A stretch of 64,000 bases of DNA from contig NZ_BOPB01000009.1 of assembly GCF_016863535.1 (NCBI RefSeq), positions 372,001 through 436,000 on the forward strand. The letters are read 5' to 3'. A program made the position numbers and the translations under genes. The notes beneath the pieces were generated by a model. It saw only the letters and a list, made by a program, of their open reading frames with translations. It searched no databases and was not told the DNA's origin. Below, piece by piece: positions 1 to 7,734 of the stretch. Within the stretch, counting starts at the first letter, position 1, and each line of letters begins with the position of its first letter. The stretch comes from Micromonospora lutea (GTDB taxonomy: Bacteria > Actinomycetota > Actinomycetes > Mycobacteriales > Micromonosporaceae).

Positions 1-512
1 CGCTTGACGCGCAGCTCGTCCGCCTTATCCAGCACCTCCGCAATTCTCCTCTGCTCAGCGAGCGGGGGCAAAGGGACGAGCATTTCCTGCAGCTTCGCCA
101 CAGGGAAATTGTCTGCTGTGGTGGCCCTGACCCAGCTTAAGATTTGGCTCGACTTCCCCTTGATGAATCGTGCCAGGTAATCTGGGTGCACCTCGGGGTT
201 GCATAGTAAGGCTTTCATGTCCTGGTTAATCGCCACAGGAATCTGACTTAGGCCGACCGGCACCGTATGCTTCAGGACCCCCGAGCGAACGACGATCAGA
301 ATCGACTGCGCCGGAACAAGTCGAGCTGCGCTGTTTGCGAGACCGGCGTCTGTGATTTTAACCTGGGAGCCATCGATGTGCCATGACTTCATGTCCTTAG
401 GAGTGACCCACGGGATGCTGCCATCGTAATACTGGGAGTTGCTCCGGGTCGGGGTTCCGCCGCCAACTATTCTGGTCACGTTCCCGAGCCGGGCTGTCTT
501 TAGTGAGGTCAT
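1..512 (-). CDS. hsdS: Type I restriction enzyme specificity subunit HsdS (partial, runs off the left edge)
   Basis: The reverse strand from an ATG at 512 reads as the first half of a type I restriction specificity subunit: a target-recognition domain opening with GGGTPTRSNSQYY and closing with PLPPLAEQRRIAEVLDKADE, the usual start of the conserved spacer helix. HsdS recognises the DNA target and holds two HsdM subunits for methylation plus HsdR for cleavage. The ATG overlaps the hsdM stop in an ATGA, so the two are translationally coupled. The C-terminal half and any hsdR lie outside the window. Base composition is visibly less G+C-rich than the core genes, which suits horizontal acquisition. 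Confidence 0.9.
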   Translation of the reverse strand, partial: MTSLKTARLGNVTRIVGGGTPTRSNSQYYDGSIPWVTPKDMKSWHIDGSQVKITDAGLANSAARLVPAQSILIVVRSGVLKHTVPVGLSQIPVAINQDMKALLCNPEVHPDYLARFIKGKSSQILSWVRATTADNFPVAKLQEMLVPLPPLAEQRRIAEVLDKADELRVK

Positions 513-2044
513 TTAAGCATCGCCTTCAGGTTGGCCATTCCTTGCTGGATGTCGGATTCGAGGCGCTCCAGGTCGGCGAGGATTTCCAGGGGTGAGCGGT
601 GTTCGACTTCTTCATGGACGACTTCTCGGTAGCGGTTGAGGCTGAGGTCGTAGCCCTGTTCGGCGATGTCGGCCTTGGGGACGCAGAAGCTCTGTTCGGT
701 CCGGGCACGCTGTAGCTCGTCGCCGTCGCGGCGGGACCAGCGGGCCAGGGCGTCGGGCAGGTTGTTCCTGGCGTGCTCGTCGGCGGTGAGGGCCACCTTG
801 GGGGCGGGGCCGAGTTTGTCGTCGGGCAGTAGGGGAGTGCGTTTGTCGTCCAGGCTCCAGCCGTCGGCGGTGATGTCGTAGAACCAGACGTTGTCGGTGC
901 CGCCGCTGTCGGTCTTGGTGAAGAGCAGGATCGCCGTCGATACTCCGGAGTACGGCTTGAAGGTGCCGCTGGGGAGCTTGACCACGCCGTCGAGTTTCTG
1001 GTCCTCGACCAGGACGCGGCGTAGCTCCTTGTGGGCCTTGGACGAGCCGAAGAGCACGCCTTCGGGCACGATGACCGCCGCCCGGCCACCCGTTTTGAGT
1101 AACCGCAGGAACAGGGCGAGGAAGAGTAGTTCGGTCTTCTTGGTCTTGACGACCCGTTGCAGGTCCTTCGAGGTGCTCTCGTAGTCGAGGCTGCCGGCGA
1201 AGGGCGGGTTGGCGAGGATCAGCGAGTATTTCTCCGACTCTCCGCTGACGGCCTCGGCGAGGGAGTCGCGGTAGCGGATGTCGGGGTTCTCCACGCCGTG
1301 CAGCAGCATGTTCATGCTGCCGATGCGGAGCATGGTGCCGTCGAAGTCGAAGCCGTGGAACATGCTCTCGTGGAAGTGCTTCCGCTGGGCGGCGTCGTGC
1401 ATCGCGTCCGGGTAGTGGTCGCGGACGTACTCTCCGGCGGTGACCAGGAAGCCCGCGGTGCCGCAGGCCGGGTCGCAGATCTCGTCGGTCGGCGTCGGCC
1501 GGGTCATCTCGACCATGAGCTGGATGATGTGCCGCGAGGTGCGGAACTGTCCGTTGTGGCCGGCGGTGGCGATCTTGCCGAGCATGTACTCGTACAGGTC
1601 GCCCTTGGTGTCCCGGTCCTCCATCGGGATCTCGTCGAGCATGTCGACCACCCGGGACAGCAGCGCCGCGTTGGGGATGGTGAACCGGGCGTCACGCATG
1701 TGCTGCGAGTACGTCGAGCCGTCGCCGCCGAGCGTACGCAGGAACGGGAAGACCCGGTCGCGTACCGTCTCGAACATCTCGGCCGGCGCTGCGCTTCTGA
1801 ACTTTGACCAGCGCAGGTCGTCGTACTTACGCCACTGGTCGTCGCAGCCCTCCGGGAAGATCCGCCGCTCCCACCGGCCGGTGCGGGTGGCCTTGTTCTC
1901 CTCAAGGGTGTGCAGGTCGTCCAAGCGCTTGATGAACAGCAGGTAGGTGATCTGCTCGATCACTTCGAGCGGGTTGGAGATTCCGCCCGACCAGAAGGCG
2001 TCCCAGATGCGATCGATCCTGCTCTTCAGCTCACCGGTTATCAC
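509..2044 (-). CDS. hsdM: Type I restriction-modification DNA methyltransferase HsdM
   Basis: 511-residue N6-adenine methyltransferase subunit. The N-terminal HsdM helical domain (about residues 5-140, opening ITGELKSRIDRIWDAFW) is followed by the methyltransferase fold with SAM-binding motif DPACGTAGFL (about 192-201) and catalytic motif NPPF (about 280). The C-terminus ends in a short coiled-coil-like helix (EILADLERLESDIQ) of the sort that contacts HsdS. The start is a GTG at 2044, chosen because the family's conserved N-terminus begins right there. The stop TGA overlaps the hsdS ATG. Length is normal and both catalytic motifs are intact, so I expect an active methylase. Confidence 0.96.
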   Translation of the reverse strand: MITGELKSRIDRIWDAFWSGGISNPLEVIEQITYLLFIKRLDDLHTLEENKATRTGRWERRIFPEGCDDQWRKYDDLRWSKFRSAAPAEMFETVRDRVFPFLRTLGGDGSTYSQHMRDARFTIPNAALLSRVVDMLDEIPMEDRDTKGDLYEYMLGKIATAGHNGQFRTSRHIIQLMVEMTRPTPTDEICDPACGTAGFLVTAGEYVRDHYPDAMHDAAQRKHFHESMFHGFDFDGTMLRIGSMNMLLHGVENPDIRYRDSLAEAVSGESEKYSLILANPPFAGSLDYESTSKDLQRVVKTKKTELLFLALFLRLLKTGGRAAVIVPEGVLFGSSKAHKELRRVLVEDQKLDGVVKLPSGTFKPYSGVSTAILLFTKTDSGGTDNVWFYDITADGWSLDDKRTPLLPDDKLGPAPKVALTADEHARNNLPDALARWSRRDGDELQRARTEQSFCVPKADIAEQGYDLSLNRYREVVHEEVEHRSPLEILADLERLESDIQQGMANLKAMLK

Positions 2045-2226
2045 GTAGCTCGGTCCCCATAGCGTCGGCCGTGTTCAGTTGACCATCGCAGGGTAGTCCG
2101 GCGGGCGGGCCATCCGGCACAGGGCGACGGACCGAGTCGCCCGCCGATCGTCGGATGCGCGCCCAACCGAGGCAACGTCGAAGAGCCGCTTCGGCTCGCC
2201 CCGCCGGGAATGAGCTGGACGATGGC

Positions 2227-2559
2227 TCAAGCGACGTTCAGATGGATGTTGCCGATCCTGGCGACGATGTCCAAGTGCCCGCCGAGCCCGGCGACGTAGG
2301 CGCGCAACGTCTCCAAGCTCGTCACCTCACCTTTCTCGATCTGACTGATCCGCGCCTGCGACAACCCTGCAGCCTCGGCGAGCTGGGTCTGGGTCATACC
2401 GAGCTGCTTGCGGATCTCAGCCAACTGGGCACCACTGACCGATGCGAGCATCTGTTCCCGCATCCGCCCACGCCGCGTCACCCGCTCCGGGCTGTCCCAC
2501 TCAGGGTCGACAGCGCGGGCCTCGGCTTTCACATCCCGCCAGTTCGATACGCCGCTCAT
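2227..2559 (-). CDS. XRE-family helix-turn-helix antitoxin (HigA-like)
   Basis: 110 residues. A Cro/CI-type helix-turn-helix lies at about residues 43-95 (LAEIRKQLGMTQTQLAEAAG, then LSQARISQIEKGEVTSLETL). The ATG overlaps the toxin stop in an ATGA, giving the toxin-first order typical of HigBA-type modules. By family knowledge the antitoxin binds its partner and represses the operon. A perfect palindrome over the operon promoter (2930-2946) is the obvious operator. An orphan XRE regulator is the alternative, but the coupled toxin gene argues against it. Confidence 0.85.
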   Translation of the reverse strand: MSGVSNWRDVKAEARAVDPEWDSPERVTRRGRMREQMLASVSGAQLAEIRKQLGMTQTQLAEAAGLSQARISQIEKGEVTSLETLRAYVAGLGGHLDIVARIGNIHLNVA

Positions 2560-2921
2560 CGCTCTACCTTCAACCTGGTCAGGTGCTCCTCAAAACGCGC
2601 GTCCGCCAGCGGGATCGCCGTTCGATACCACGACTGCCACTGCCCGGATTTGTCTCCGGCAACCAGAAAGACCGCCTCCCGGGCTGGGTCGAACGCGAAG
2701 ATCATCCGAATCTCGCTCGACCCGGCTGAACCGGGACGCAGTTCCTTCATGTGATGAAACATGCTGCCTTTCAACCGGTCCACCAGCGGCCGGCCCAACG
2801 CGGGCCCCTGCTCGGCAAGTAGCTCGATCGCCTCCGCGACGAGGTCCGCGCTGGCAGGGTCGCTCCGACACAGCCCCAGGAACCATGCCTCAACCTCCGG
2901 GTGCAGCACTACTTCCCACAC
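2556..2921 (-). CDS. HigB/RelE-superfamily toxin (phage Gp49-like)
   Basis: Starting at GTG 2921 this gives 121 residues beginning VWEVVLHPEVEAWFLGL. It has the conserved features of the HigB/Gp49-like RelE-fold toxins: the 'LG RP LVDRLKGS..HHMKELR' strand, a basic loop, and 'EIRMIFAFDPAREAVFLVAGDKSGQW'. Such toxins cleave mRNA on the ribosome. A longer reading frame begins at ATG 2990, but that would place the perfect palindrome and the TATAAT box inside the gene, so I prefer the GTG. The message would then be leaderless or nearly so. The gene is coupled by ATGA to the antitoxin downstream. Confidence 0.82.
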   Translation of the reverse strand: MWEVVLHPEVEAWFLGLCRSDPASADLVAEAIELLAEQGPALGRPLVDRLKGSMFHHMKELRPGSAGSSEIRMIFAFDPAREAVFLVAGDKSGQWQSWYRTAIPLADARFEEHLTRLKVER

Positions 2922-2927
2922 GTGAGG

Positions 2928-2946
2928 ATTATAAGCCGAGCTTATA
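2928..2946 (-). promoter_or_regulatory. Toxin-antitoxin promoter with overlapping palindromic operator
   Basis: TATAAGC-CGA-GCTTATA at 2930-2946 is a perfect 7-bp inverted repeat with a 3-bp centre. Read on the minus strand, its downstream arm forms a TATAAT -10 box (2928-2933), about 7 bases before the toxin GTG. I see no convincing -35 hexamer. The arrangement fits autoregulation by the HTH antitoxin. Confidence 0.7.
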
Positions 2947-3081
2947 TCCGCCGTGGGGTCTTCAGGGTTCCGCTGGGACTTGGCGCTCACGGTCGGGCAG
3001 GTCCTAGTGGTGCATCGGGCCGCCGAGGTGGCACGGGCCGCCGGGCTCCACCTGGTCCGTCATTGCGCGGCTGAAAGCTGG

Positions 3082-3858
3082 TCAGCAGCGTGGGACGTTC
3101 GGGATGAAGCCGGAGTGACCGGTGTAGGTGTAGGCGTCGGCGATGAAGCGGCCGGCACCGATCCGATTCCAGATCGAGCTGGTGCCGTAGGTGCCGGTGA
3201 CCGTGGTGCCGTTGGTCTGGCAATGGATGGTGACGTTGGTGCCGGTGGCCAGCGTGCCGACAGAGCTGTAGTTCGTGCCGGGGCCGGAGCGGACCGTCAG
3301 CGGGGTGCCGCTGGTGCGGACGGTGCCGCTCGCGGTGCCGCCGCCACAGCCGTTGCCGCTGGTGTAGGTCTTCGTGCCCCAGTACAGCGCCTGCGTCCCG
3401 TTGAACTTGATCTTGATGGCGCTGCCGTTGAGCCGCTGCTCGTAGTGCAGGTGCGGGCCGGTCGAGCCGCCGGTGCTGCCGACCCATCCGATCACCTTGC
3501 CGTAGCCCACCTGCTGACCGACGGAGACGTTGAAGCCGTTGAGGTGGGCATAGTAGGTGGTGTAGCCGCCGCCGTGGTTGATCCGGATGTACTTGCCGTA
3601 GCTGGTATTGCCGAGGTTCGTCACCACGTCGACGGTGCCCGGCGCGCTGGCCACCACCGGGTCACCGAGGTCGTCGGCGCGGTTGAAGTCGATGGCGTTC
3701 TGCGGGCTGTGGTTGGTCCGGGTCTGCCCGGACCAGGACTGGCCACACGGGAAGGGAACCCGGAACGTCGGCGCTGCCATCGCGGGGCTTGCCGGAGCCA
3801 CCAACACCCCGGCCGCGAGCAGCGCGGCCGCCGCCAGACTCCACCATCGTCCACGCAT
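3082..3858 (-). CDS. Secreted M23-family metallopeptidase with C-terminal SH3-like domain
   Basis: 258 residues from ATG 3858, which follows a GGGAGG ribosome site; the longer frame to 3912 lacks one. A signal peptide (MRGRWWSLAAAALLAAG, cleaved near AMA-AP) sends it outside. The peptidase domain carries the zinc motif NHSPQNAIDFN (HxxxxxxD) and the second metal/catalytic motif GPHLHYEQ, as in LytM/lysostaphin-type endopeptidases that cut peptide cross-bridges. After a linker, about residues 180-258 resemble a bacterial SH3 domain (LTVRSGPGTNYSSVGTL). It probably remodels or lyses cell wall; the target is unknown. It stands alone, flanked by the two toxin-antitoxin loci. Confidence 0.87.
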   Translation of the reverse strand: MRGRWWSLAAAALLAAGVLVAPASPAMAAPTFRVPFPCGQSWSGQTRTNHSPQNAIDFNRADDLGDPVVASAPGTVDVVTNLGNTSYGKYIRINHGGGYTTYYAHLNGFNVSVGQQVGYGKVIGWVGSTGGSTGPHLHYEQRLNGSAIKIKFNGTQALYWGTKTYTSGNGCGGGTASGTVRTSGTPLTVRSGPGTNYSSVGTLATGTNVTIHCQTNGTTVTGTYGTSSIWNRIGAGRFIADAYTYTGHSGFIPNVPRC

Positions 3859-3951
3859 TCCGGCCTCCCGATGAGGTTCACACCCCTGAACTGGGTGGTC
3901 ACATCGTTGCATGCGAGATGATCGATGAAAAGGGAGTGCTGATCTGGGTGG

Positions 3952-4029
3952 TCAGAGCCGCCGGACCGGCTGGACCCGGACCAGGTCCTCCAGCCGAAGG
4001 ATCGATCAGCCCTCGCGTGGGGGAGTCAC
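3952..4029 (-). pseudogene. Apparent remnant of a VapC (PIN-domain) toxin gene
   Basis: A GTG at 4029 overlaps the upstream antitoxin stop as GTGA, the usual VapBC junction. It reads VTPPREG and then hits a stop. One base out of frame the reading continues LIDPS, and in another frame LEDLVRVQPVRRL before a stop at 3952. Together these resemble the start of a PIN toxin (consensus like REGLIDTSVVIDLE...) broken by small deletions and truncated after about 25 codons. The identification rests on short matches only. Confidence 0.4.
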
Positions 4030-4241
4030 CACTCACGGCTGAACGGGTCCTGGTCCACCGTCGAGTCGAGGTCGCGGCGGAACGTCTCGGCATCGAGCAC
4101 GGGAGCGGTGGCGAAGGCCGCCATCACCTCGGCACGCAGTACGAAGGTGCGTCGCCAAATGAAGGAGTCGCCGCGCATGATCGCTCCGGAGAGATTGCGC
4201 AACTCGCGCCGCGTGATCTCCCGGTGGGCGTGCTCAGCCAT
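4026..4241 (-). pseudogene. Internally deleted Phd/YefM-type antitoxin gene
   Basis: 71 codons. The N-terminus (HREITRRELRNLSGAIMRG) is the DNA-binding start of Phd/YefM antitoxins, and the C-terminus (RRTFVLRAEVMAAFATAP...VDQDP) resembles their toxin-binding tail. The middle strand that normally follows (the 'SFxVTRNGxPVAEL' stretch, about 13-18 residues) is missing: the frame jumps from DSFIW straight to RRTFV. The reading frame stays open, so a shortened protein could be made, but with a broken fold. The stop overlaps the GTG of the toxin remnant. Confidence 0.55.
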
Positions 4242-4341
4242 GGGACAACGCTAACCGCAGGTGCTACGGAGTGCTACGACCTCCGTCGTGTCCGAGGTTG
4301 CTGCCGGTGGATCCGGGTTTACGGTGTGTCACCCTTCCTAC

Positions 4342-5667
4342 CTACGTGGTGCCGGGGGGTTGGCCGTGCCAGCGGGCGCGGTAGGCGGCCTCGTGGGTCT
4401 CGTGGGCGGTGCGCTCCTCGAAGACCGCCGCGCGCAGCGTCTGCCGGGCATCGGACATCAGCAGCACTTCGGCGAGGACCAGGCCGACGCAGATCGCGGT
4501 GAGCAGCCCGAGGGTGGCCAACCCGGGCAGGGACAGGGCGATCGGGACGCTGGCGATGAGCGCGAGCAGGGCGGCGACCCGCGTCCACAACAGGGTGCGC
4601 AGGGTGCGTAGCTGGAAGAGCATGTTCCCCAGCAGGTAGAGGATCACCCCGCCGAACAGCATCGGCACGTCCGGCCCGTGGGCCGGCTCGGTGATCGGTA
4701 CGCCGGGCTCGGCGACGTCGTGCATGATGCCCTCGGCGCCGAGGGCGAAGGTGATGATCCCGGTGATCATCAGCAGGTAGAGGTAGGCGTAGGCGTCGCG
4801 GGCCATCAGCACCCGGGCGCGACCGAGGGTGGCGTGCAGGGCGATCCGGGCGGCCGGGCCGATCATGTCGTAGTGCGCCCACCAGAGGGCGGCGGTGAAG
4901 ACGATGCCGAGCACACCGGCGGTCACCCCGGGCCAGGTCGCCGGCTGGCTGAGCAGGTCGCTGCCGAGACCGACGGAGATCACCGATTCGCCGAGCGCGA
5001 TGATCAGGATGAGGTCGTAGCGTTCCGTCCAGTGTTCCGCCGAGGTCACCTCCCAGCCCCAGGTGCGGTTGAGCAGCCCGGTGCCGTACTGGAGCAGCAC
5101 CACGGTCACCCAGAGCGCGTCACGGACCAGATGGGCGGTGCCCGGGTCGGGCAGGTGGGCGGGGAGCAGCGCGGCGACCAGCAGCAGCACCGTGCTCAGG
5201 GTGAGTTCGGGAGCGTACCGGAGCAGTTGCCGACGCTCGGCGGGGTTGTCCCGGACGATGTGCAGGAACAACGCCAGGTGCACGGCCCGGATGACGACAT
5301 AGCTCACCGCCACCACGATCGGGCCGATCCTGTTTTCGCGTGAGTTGACGAACGCCTGCGGCATGGCGACGGCGAAGCTGAACAGCGCGGCCATTCCAGC
5401 GACCATCAGCACCGGCACGAAACCCTCACCGATGCGGATGCGGGTCGCCACCACGGTGTGCACCACCCAGCACCACCAGAGCACGGCCAGCACGAGCAGG
5501 GCGTGCACCAAGCCTGTGCCGTTGAGGTTGGCGGCGGTGCTGCGGGCGATGTTGAAGAACGAGAAGACGAAGACCAGGTCGAAAAAGATCTCGAACTTGT
5601 CGACCCGGGCACCGGGTGCGATGCCGACGGCTGGTCCGAGCCGTCCGCGCCAGGCCTGGTCACCCAC
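4342..5667 (-). CDS. Low temperature requirement protein A (LtrA) family membrane protein
   Basis: 441 residues with about 11-12 hydrophobic helices. The N-terminus VDKFEIFFDLVFVFSFFNIAR is the hallmark of the LtrA family, as is the central EHWTERYDLILIIALGESVISVG with its conserved acidic and Glu-Ser residues. The name comes from a Listeria mutant unable to grow in the cold; the biochemical role is not established. A charged cytoplasmic tail (SDARQTLRAAVFEERTAHETHEAAYRARW split here) ends the protein. It is monocistronic as far as I can see, and length and motifs are normal. Confidence 0.92.
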   Translation of the reverse strand: MGDQAWRGRLGPAVGIAPGARVDKFEIFFDLVFVFSFFNIARSTAANLNGTGLVHALLVLAVLWWCWVVHTVVATRIRIGEGFVPVLMVAGMAALFSFAVAMPQAFVNSRENRIGPIVVAVSYVVIRAVHLALFLHIVRDNPAERRQLLRYAPELTLSTVLLLVAALLPAHLPDPGTAHLVRDALWVTVVLLQYGTGLLNRTWGWEVTSAEHWTERYDLILIIALGESVISVGLGSDLLSQPATWPGVTAGVLGIVFTAALWWAHYDMIGPAARIALHATLGRARVLMARDAYAYLYLLMITGIITFALGAEGIMHDVAEPGVPITEPAHGPDVPMLFGGVILYLLGNMLFQLRTLRTLLWTRVAALLALIASVPIALSLPGLATLGLLTAICVGLVLAEVLLMSDARQTLRAAVFEERTAHETHEAAYRARWHGQPPGTT

Positions 5668-5821
5668 GGCCTGAGTCTGGCAGTGCCGGCCCCGGCCGTA
5701 CGCCCGTTTGGGATCAGTCCGTCCGGCGGGTACCGCACTCCGTCCGTCAGCAGGTCGAGCCGGCGTTTGACCTGGCCACGCTGCCTCCGTCCATCCGCGG
5801 TCGAGGGCTTAGGGGAGTACG

Positions 5822-5855
5822 AAGGCGCCCCGGTCCTTGCGGACCGGGGCGCCTT
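5822..5855. terminator. Intrinsic terminator downstream of sucB
   Basis: Perfect 15-bp stem (5822-5836 with 5841-5855), loop TTGC, lying 13 bases beyond the sucB stop. On the minus strand the stem is followed only by a short run, as is common in actinomycetes. Confidence 0.85.
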
Positions 5856-5868
5856 TCGCGCGTGCGGG

Positions 5869-7662
5869 TTACAGGCCCAGTTCGGCTTCGAAGTTGCCGG
5901 CCTCCAGACGCTGCTTGACCGCGGTCAGGAAGCGGGCCGCGTCAGCACCGTCGATCAGCCGGTGGTCGTAGGACAGGGCCAGGTAGACCATCTGGCGTAC
6001 CGCGATGACCTCGCCCAGATCCGGGTCGTTCACCACGACCGGGCGCTTGACCACGACACCTGTACCCAGCATCGCCGACTGCGGCGACGGGACGATCGGG
6101 GTGTCGAAGAGGGCACCCCGGCTGCCGGTGTTGGTCAGCGTGAAGGTCGCACCGGCGATCTCGTCCGGGCTGATCTTGTTGGTCCGGGTCCGCTCGGCCA
6201 GGTCGGCGACGCGCTTGGCGATACCGCCCAGGTTGAGGTCACCGGCGTTGTGGATGACCGGCACCAGCAGGCCCCGTTCGGTGTCCACCGCGATGCCGAG
6301 GTTCTCGGAGTCCGGGTAGGTGATCGTCCCGCCCTCCAGATCCATGCTGGCGTTGACGATCGGGTACGCCTGGAGCGCCTCGATGGCCGCGAGAGCGAAG
6401 AACGGCAGGAACGACAGCTTGACGCCGTGCCGCTGCTGGAAGGACTCCTTGGCCTGGGCCCGCAGCTTGGCGACCTTGGTGACGTCCACCTCGACCACGG
6501 TGGTCAACTGCGCCATCTCGTGCAACGACGACAGCATCCGCTTGGCGATGGCCGAGCGGATGCGGGGCAGCTTCTCGGTGGTGCCCCGCTTGGCGCTCGG
6601 CTGCGGCTTCTCGGCGGGACGGGTCGCCGCGGCGGCCGGCTGGGATGCCGCGGCCGGGGCGGCCTTGGCGGAGCGCGCCTTCTCGGCCGCGTCCAGCACG
6701 TCCTGCTTGCGAATCCGGCCGCCGACACCGGTGCCGTTGAGCGAGGCGAGGTCCACGTTGTGCTCGCTGGCGAGCTTGCGTACCAGCGGGGTCACGTAAC
6801 CGGCTGCCTGCCCGCCGCCGTTGGCCGACGCCGCCTCACGCTGCGGTGTGGCGGCCGCCGGCTGCGCCGCCTGTTCGGCCTTGACCGGTTCCTGTGCCGT
6901 CTCGGCCTCGGCCGCCGGCTCGTTGTACGACATGCCGGGCGTCGGCTCGGACACCTTCGGCTCCGGCTTCGCCTGCGGCTCGGGCTTCGCCTCCGGCTTC
7001 GGCTCGGGCTTCGCCTCGGCCGGGGCACCACCGGCGGCACCCACCACGGCCAAGGTCGCGCCGACCTCGGCGGTCTCGTCCTCGGGGACCTTGATCTCCA
7101 GGACGGTACCGGCGACGGGCGAAGGGATCTCCGTGTCGACCTTGTCGGTGGAGACCTCCAGCAGCGGCTCGTCGACCTCGACGGTCTCGCCGACCTGCTT
7201 GAGCCAGCGGGTGACCGTACCCTCGGTGACGCTCTCGCCCAGGGCCGGCATCTGCACCGGGGTGCCCTCGCCGGACTGCGCCGGGGCCGCCTGCTCGGCC
7301 GGTTCCTCGACGGCCGACTGCTCCGCCTCGGCCTGCGGTTCCTGTGCCGCCTCGGCAGCCTGCTCGGCGGGGGCTTCCTGCTCCTGCCCGCCAGCCTCGC
7401 CGCCGCCGGAGCCGGCCGATTCGCCCTCGCCGGAGATGACCGCCAGCTCGCTGCCGACCTCGGCTGTCTCGTCCTCGCCCACCACGATCCGGGTCAGCAC
7501 CCCGGCCGCCGGGGACGGGATCTCGGTGTCGACCTTGTCGGTGGACACCTCGAGCAGCGGCTCATCGACCTCGACGGTGTCACCCTCCTGCTTGAGCCAG
7601 CGCGTGACGGTGCCCTCGGTGACGCTCTCGCCGAGCCGGGGCATGGTGACCGATACCGGCAT
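5869..7662 (-). CDS. sucB: Dihydrolipoamide acyltransferase, E2 of the 2-oxoacid dehydrogenase complex (two lipoyl domains)
   Basis: 597 residues. Two lipoyl domains, each with the [11 protein letters not shown] lipoylation site, are joined by Ala/Pro/Glu-rich linkers. An E3-binding peripheral subunit domain follows ([26 protein letters not shown] split here), then the catalytic acyltransferase domain ending in [16 protein letters not shown], with the active-site His and the HxxxDG motif. It transfers acyl groups from E1 to CoA. Annotation pipelines usually call this SucB; in M. tuberculosis the syntenic gene is dlaT, serving pyruvate dehydrogenase, and I lean to that role. The E3 gene lies immediately upstream in the same direction, 72 bp away. 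Confidence 0.93.
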   Translation of the reverse strand: MPVSVTMPRLGESVTEGTVTRWLKQEGDTVEVDEPLLEVSTDKVDTEIPSPAAGVLTRIVVGEDETAEVGSELAVISGEGESAGSGGGEAGGQEQEAPAEQAAEAAQEPQAEAEQSAVEEPAEQAAPAQSGEGTPVQMPALGESVTEGTVTRWLKQVGETVEVDEPLLEVSTDKVDTEIPSPVAGTVLEIKVPEDETAEVGATLAVVGAAGGAPAEAKPEPKPEAKPEPQAKPEPKVSEPTPGMSYNEPAAEAETAQEPVKAEQAAQPAAATPQREAASANGGGQAAGYVTPLVRKLASEHNVDLASLNGTGVGGRIRKQDVLDAAEKARSAKAAPAAASQPAAAATRPAEKPQPSAKRGTTEKLPRIRSAIAKRMLSSLHEMAQLTTVVEVDVTKVAKLRAQAKESFQQRHGVKLSFLPFFALAAIEALQAYPIVNASMDLEGGTITYPDSENLGIAVDTERGLLVPVIHNAGDLNLGGIAKRVADLAERTRTNKISPDEIAGATFTLTNTGSRGALFDTPIVPSPQSAMLGTGVVVKRPVVVNDPDLGEVIAVRQMVYLALSYDHRLIDGADAARFLTAVKQRLEAGNFEAELGL

Positions 7663-7734
7663 GTTCTCCAGACTCCTTCATTTCCCTGGTGGGGGGAGCG
7701 CCGCCCGTCGCCGGACGCCGCGGGTACGTCGTGA

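Noticed and set aside
3899..4093. 64-codon minus-strand frame downstream of the antitoxin remnant
   Set aside because: Pro/Gly-rich frame overlapping the decayed locus; no ribosome site or family resemblance in that frame.
5458..7734. 758-codon open frame on the plus strand opposite sucB
   Set aside because: Low-complexity Gly/Leu/Arg translation antisense to a clearly real E2 gene; typical high-G+C shadow frame.
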